Of a stretch of 64,000 bases of DNA, positions 61,871-64,000 are shown in pieces. A program made the translations under genes and the position numbers. Source of the DNA: Streptomyces griseus (lineage in GTDB: Bacteria > Actinomycetota > Actinomycetes > Streptomycetales > Streptomycetaceae). The notes under the pieces were generated by a model. That model was not told the origin of the DNA and searched no databases. It saw only the letters and a list, made by a program, of their open reading frames with translations. The stretch is taken from NCBI RefSeq assembly GCF_900460065.1, contig NZ_UAVD01000028.1, positions 1-64,000 of the forward strand. The letters run 5' to 3'. Positions within the stretch are counted from its first letter, which is position 1, and each line of letters opens with the position of its first letter.

Positions 61871-63331
61871 ATGGAGTGGAACTTTCTGACAGCCGAAGAA
61901 CTCGCGACCGCCCTGCGCACCGGCGAGGTGACCTCGGCGGAGCTGACCGACGACGCGATCAGCGCCATCGAGCGGGACGACCACGCGATCAACGCCGTCT
62001 GCGTGCCGGACTTCGACCGGGCCCGGGCCGCCGCCCGCGACGCCGACCGGGCACGGGCACGCGGCGAGGACGGGCCGCTGCTCGGCATCCCGGTGACGGT
62101 GAAGGAGTCCTACAACGTCGCCGGACTCCCCACGACCTGGGGCATGCCCGAGCATCGCAACCACCTGCCCGCCGACGACGCGGTGCAGGTGGCGCGGCTG
62201 AAGGACGCGGGTGCGGTGGTGCTCGGCAAGACCAACGTGCCCCTGGGGCTTCAGGACATACAGACCTTCAACGAGATCTACGGCACCACCAACAACCCGT
62301 GGGATCACGACCGTACGCCCGGGGGGTCGTCCGGGGGCTCCGCGGCGGCCCTGGCCTCCGGGTTCGGCGCGCTGTCCATCGGCTCCGACATCGGAGGTTC
62401 GCTGCGCACCCCCGCGCACTTCTGTGGTGTCCACGCGCACAAGCCGACCCTCGGGCTCGTGGCGGACCGGGGAATGATCCCGCCCGCCACGCCCGCGTTG
62501 CCGTACGGACCCGACCTCGCCGTCGTCGGCCCGATGGCGCGCAGCGCCCGCGACCTCTCGCTCCTCCTCGATGTCATGGCCGGGCCGGACCCGCTCACCT
62601 TCGGCGTGGCCCACACGATGACACTGCCGCCCGCACGACACGAGCGGCTGGAGGACTTCCGGGTCCTGGTGCTCGACGAGCATCCGCTCCTACCGACCGG
62701 GGCCGCCGTGCGGGCGGGCGTGGGCCGGGTGGCCGACGCCCTGGCCGACGGCGGCGCCCACGTCGAGCGGCACAGCGCCCTGCTGCCCGACCTGGCCGAA
62801 GCCGCCACGCTCTACTACCGGTTGCTGATCGCGGCCTCCGCCGCGCGCTATTCCGCCGAGGAGTACGAGCGGCTGCGGGCCCGGGCCGCCGGGCTGAGCG
62901 CCGACGACCGGAGTCTCAGCGCGGTGCGGCTGCGCAGTTCGGTGTGCAGCCACCGTGCATGGGCCGCCGCCCACGACGGCCGGGAACTCCACCGCCACGG
63001 CTGGCGGCGGTTTTTCGCCGACTTCGACGCGGTGGTGTGCCCCGTCACGCCCACCCCCGCGTTCCCGCACGACCACGAGCTCGACCCGATGGAACGCCGG
63101 ATCGACATCGACGGCGTCGACGTCCCGTACCTGGACCAGCTCGTCTGGGCCGGTCTGGCCACCATGCCCGGACTGCCGTCCACCGCCGTACCGGCGGGCC
63201 GGTCGCCCGAGGGGCTGCCGGTCGGCGTGCAGATCGTCGGCCCCATGTTCGAGGACCGTACGACGCTGCGGCTGGCCGAGCTGCTGGAGCGCCGGATCGG
63301 CGGTTTCCGGGCACCGGCGCGGAGCGCGTAG
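61871..63331 (+). CDS. Amidase signature-family enzyme
   Basis: The 486-residue enzyme has the Ser-cisSer-Lys triad: K78 in VTVKES, cis-Ser S153 in PGGSSGGS and nucleophile S177 in GSDIGGSLRTP. The sequence includes conserved regions for substrate access. Family members hydrolyse amides, carbamates or ureas; the substrate is not known. ATG 61871 has only GAGG, 17 bases upstream, so the start is less sure. No co-transcribed partner is evident. Confidence 0.9.
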   Translation: MEWNFLTAEELATALRTGEVTSAELTDDAISAIERDDHAINAVCVPDFDRARAAARDADRARARGEDGPLLGIPVTVKESYNVAGLPTTWGMPEHRNHLPADDAVQVARLKDAGAVVLGKTNVPLGLQDIQTFNEIYGTTNNPWDHDRTPGGSSGGSAAALASGFGALSIGSDIGGSLRTPAHFCGVHAHKPTLGLVADRGMIPPATPALPYGPDLAVVGPMARSARDLSLLLDVMAGPDPLTFGVAHTMTLPPARHERLEDFRVLVLDEHPLLPTGAAVRAGVGRVADALADGGAHVERHSALLPDLAEAATLYYRLLIAASAARYSAEEYERLRARAAGLSADDRSLSAVRLRSSVCSHRAWAAAHDGRELHRHGWRRFFADFDAVVCPVTPTPAFPHDHELDPMERRIDIDGVDVPYLDQLVWAGLATMPGLPSTAVPAGRSPEGLPVGVQIVGPMFEDRTTLRLAELLERRIGGFRAPARSA

Positions 63332-63341
63332 GGGCCGGGGG

Positions 63342-64000
63342 TCAGGAGAGCCCGAGCTGCTCCGCCAGGTCCGTCAGGTCCCGCGCGTGCAGGTCGAACC
63401 GGTCCGCGGCCGTGGGCGGGTCCCCGACCGGGCGGGCCACGTAGGCCGTGCGCAGGCCCAGCGCCTGCGCGCCGCGCAGGTCCCAGGCGTGGGCGGCGAC
63501 CATCAGCAGCCGCTCCGGCGGCGCGCCGGATCCGGTGACGGCCAGCCGGTAGACGGCGGGGTCCGGCTTGTAGGTGCGGGCGTCCTCGGCGGACAGCGCC
63601 TGGTGCCAGCGCAGTCCGGCGTGGGCGTTCAGTTGCAGCAGGGCCGTCCGGCTCGCGTTGGAGAGGCCGATCAGCGGGAAGCCGCCACCGATCCGGGCGA
63701 GCCCCGCCACGGTGTCGGGCCACGGCGGGAGCCGGCGGGCCGACCGGGCGAGCGCCTCCACCGCCGCCGGGTCCTCCACCCCGGCGGCCTCCGCGACGAC
63801 CCCGGCGGCCTCCCGGTCGAGGAGGTCGCTGGGCAGGTAGGGCCGGTCGCCGTCGAGGACGCGGCGCTGCTCGCGCTCGATGTGCCGCTGCCACAGCAGC
63901 AGGAGCCGCTCGGTCCCGGGGCCGGCACTCTCCGCGCCGTCGGCCTTCCCGGCACGACCCGCGGCACCGGCCGTTCCGGGAGCGCCACCGGCACCAAGGC
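63342..64000 (-). CDS. Haloacid dehalogenase type II family protein (5' end beyond right edge)
   Basis: The visible frame runs to the window edge; the N-terminus is outside. It contains HAD motif II (LIGLSNAS), motif III Lys in YKPDPAVY, and motif IV MVAAHAWDLRGA, as in L-2-haloacid dehalogenases. The catalytic Asp of motif I would be beyond the edge. A Gly/Ala-rich stretch (about 63920-63998) precedes the helical cap. A genuine dehalogenase function is not proven. It is convergent with the amidase gene. Confidence 0.87.
   Translation of the reverse strand, partial: LGAGGAPGTAGAAGRAGKADGAESAGPGTERLLLLWQRHIEREQRRVLDGDRPYLPSDLLDREAAGVVAEAAGVEDPAAVEALARSARRLPPWPDTVAGLARIGGGFPLIGLSNASRTALLQLNAHAGLRWHQALSAEDARTYKPDPAVYRLAVTGSGAPPERLLMVAAHAWDLRGAQALGLRTAYVARPVGDPPTAADRFDLHARDLTDLAEQLGLS

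Noticed and set aside
58855..62088. A minus-strand frame over 1000 codons opposite the OmpA and Cys-rich genes
   Set aside because: It overlaps three coding sequences with consistent starts and motifs and has no recognisable domain.

Overview
The window is very GC-rich, its genes use G or C at most third codon positions, and it contains mycothiol amidase, GTP-dependent PEP carboxykinase, an Rsb partner-switching module and a tad pilus locus. It is therefore almost certainly Streptomyces chromosome, from the core or near it. I found no rRNA, tRNA or CRISPR array. Many start codons were set by a strong Shine-Dalgarno sequence (SD) or by a 4-base ATGA/GTGA overlap with the upstream gene.

Layout. 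1-3.6 kb (minus strand): stress partner-switching operon of an RsbR-like STAS protein, RsbS, RsbT, an ATPase/SpoIIE phosphatase and a sensor kinase cut by the left edge. 3.7-11.1 kb: MarR regulator, catabolic threonine dehydratase, two-gene ABC exporter plus DUF899 protein, greA, DUF4307 protein, mycothiol conjugate amidase and a small membrane protein. 11.3-18.3 kb: a 1081-residue membrane-anchored NB-ARC/TPR protein, a septum-formation-like membrane protein and a YyaL thioredoxin-fold protein. 18.3-28.4 kb: hemolysin III, pckG, an alanine-type aminotransferase, arylamine N-acetyltransferase, an L7/L12-like protein, an HxlR regulator, a secreted serine protease, and a divergent TetR / siderophore-interacting pair with duplicated operators.

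28.4-35.6 kb is a catabolic island around one inverted-repeat operator: a D-aminoacylase-like deacylase and a PLP deaminase on one strand; a KDG-type PfkB kinase, an IclR regulator, RidA and a GntP permease on the other. Together they could import an N-acetylated sugar acid, deacetylate and deaminate it, and phosphorylate the resulting 2-keto-3-deoxygluconate. I propose, as inference, that this is a Streptomyces version of oxidative chitin (N-acetylglucosaminic acid) catabolism. A GH18 chitinase with a DasR-like operator lies 9 kb away.

38.19-44.65 kb is a Tn3-family transposon with about 36-bp inverted repeats, a serine resolvase and a frameshifted tnpA. It carries a GntR/ABC-ATPase/permease operon as cargo. 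It sits inside what looks like a hairpin between a non-canonical Nramp-family gene and the chitinase.

47-59.7 kb is a tad (Flp-type pilus) locus: cpaB, cpaE, two TadE pseudopilins, cpaF, tadB, tadC, a two-component system, the Flp pilin, a TadG-like protein, a lipoprotein and an OmpA-domain protein. The response regulator seems to have lost one base near its 5' end. The right end has an uncharacterised Cys-rich protein, an amidase and a HAD dehalogenase that runs off the edge.
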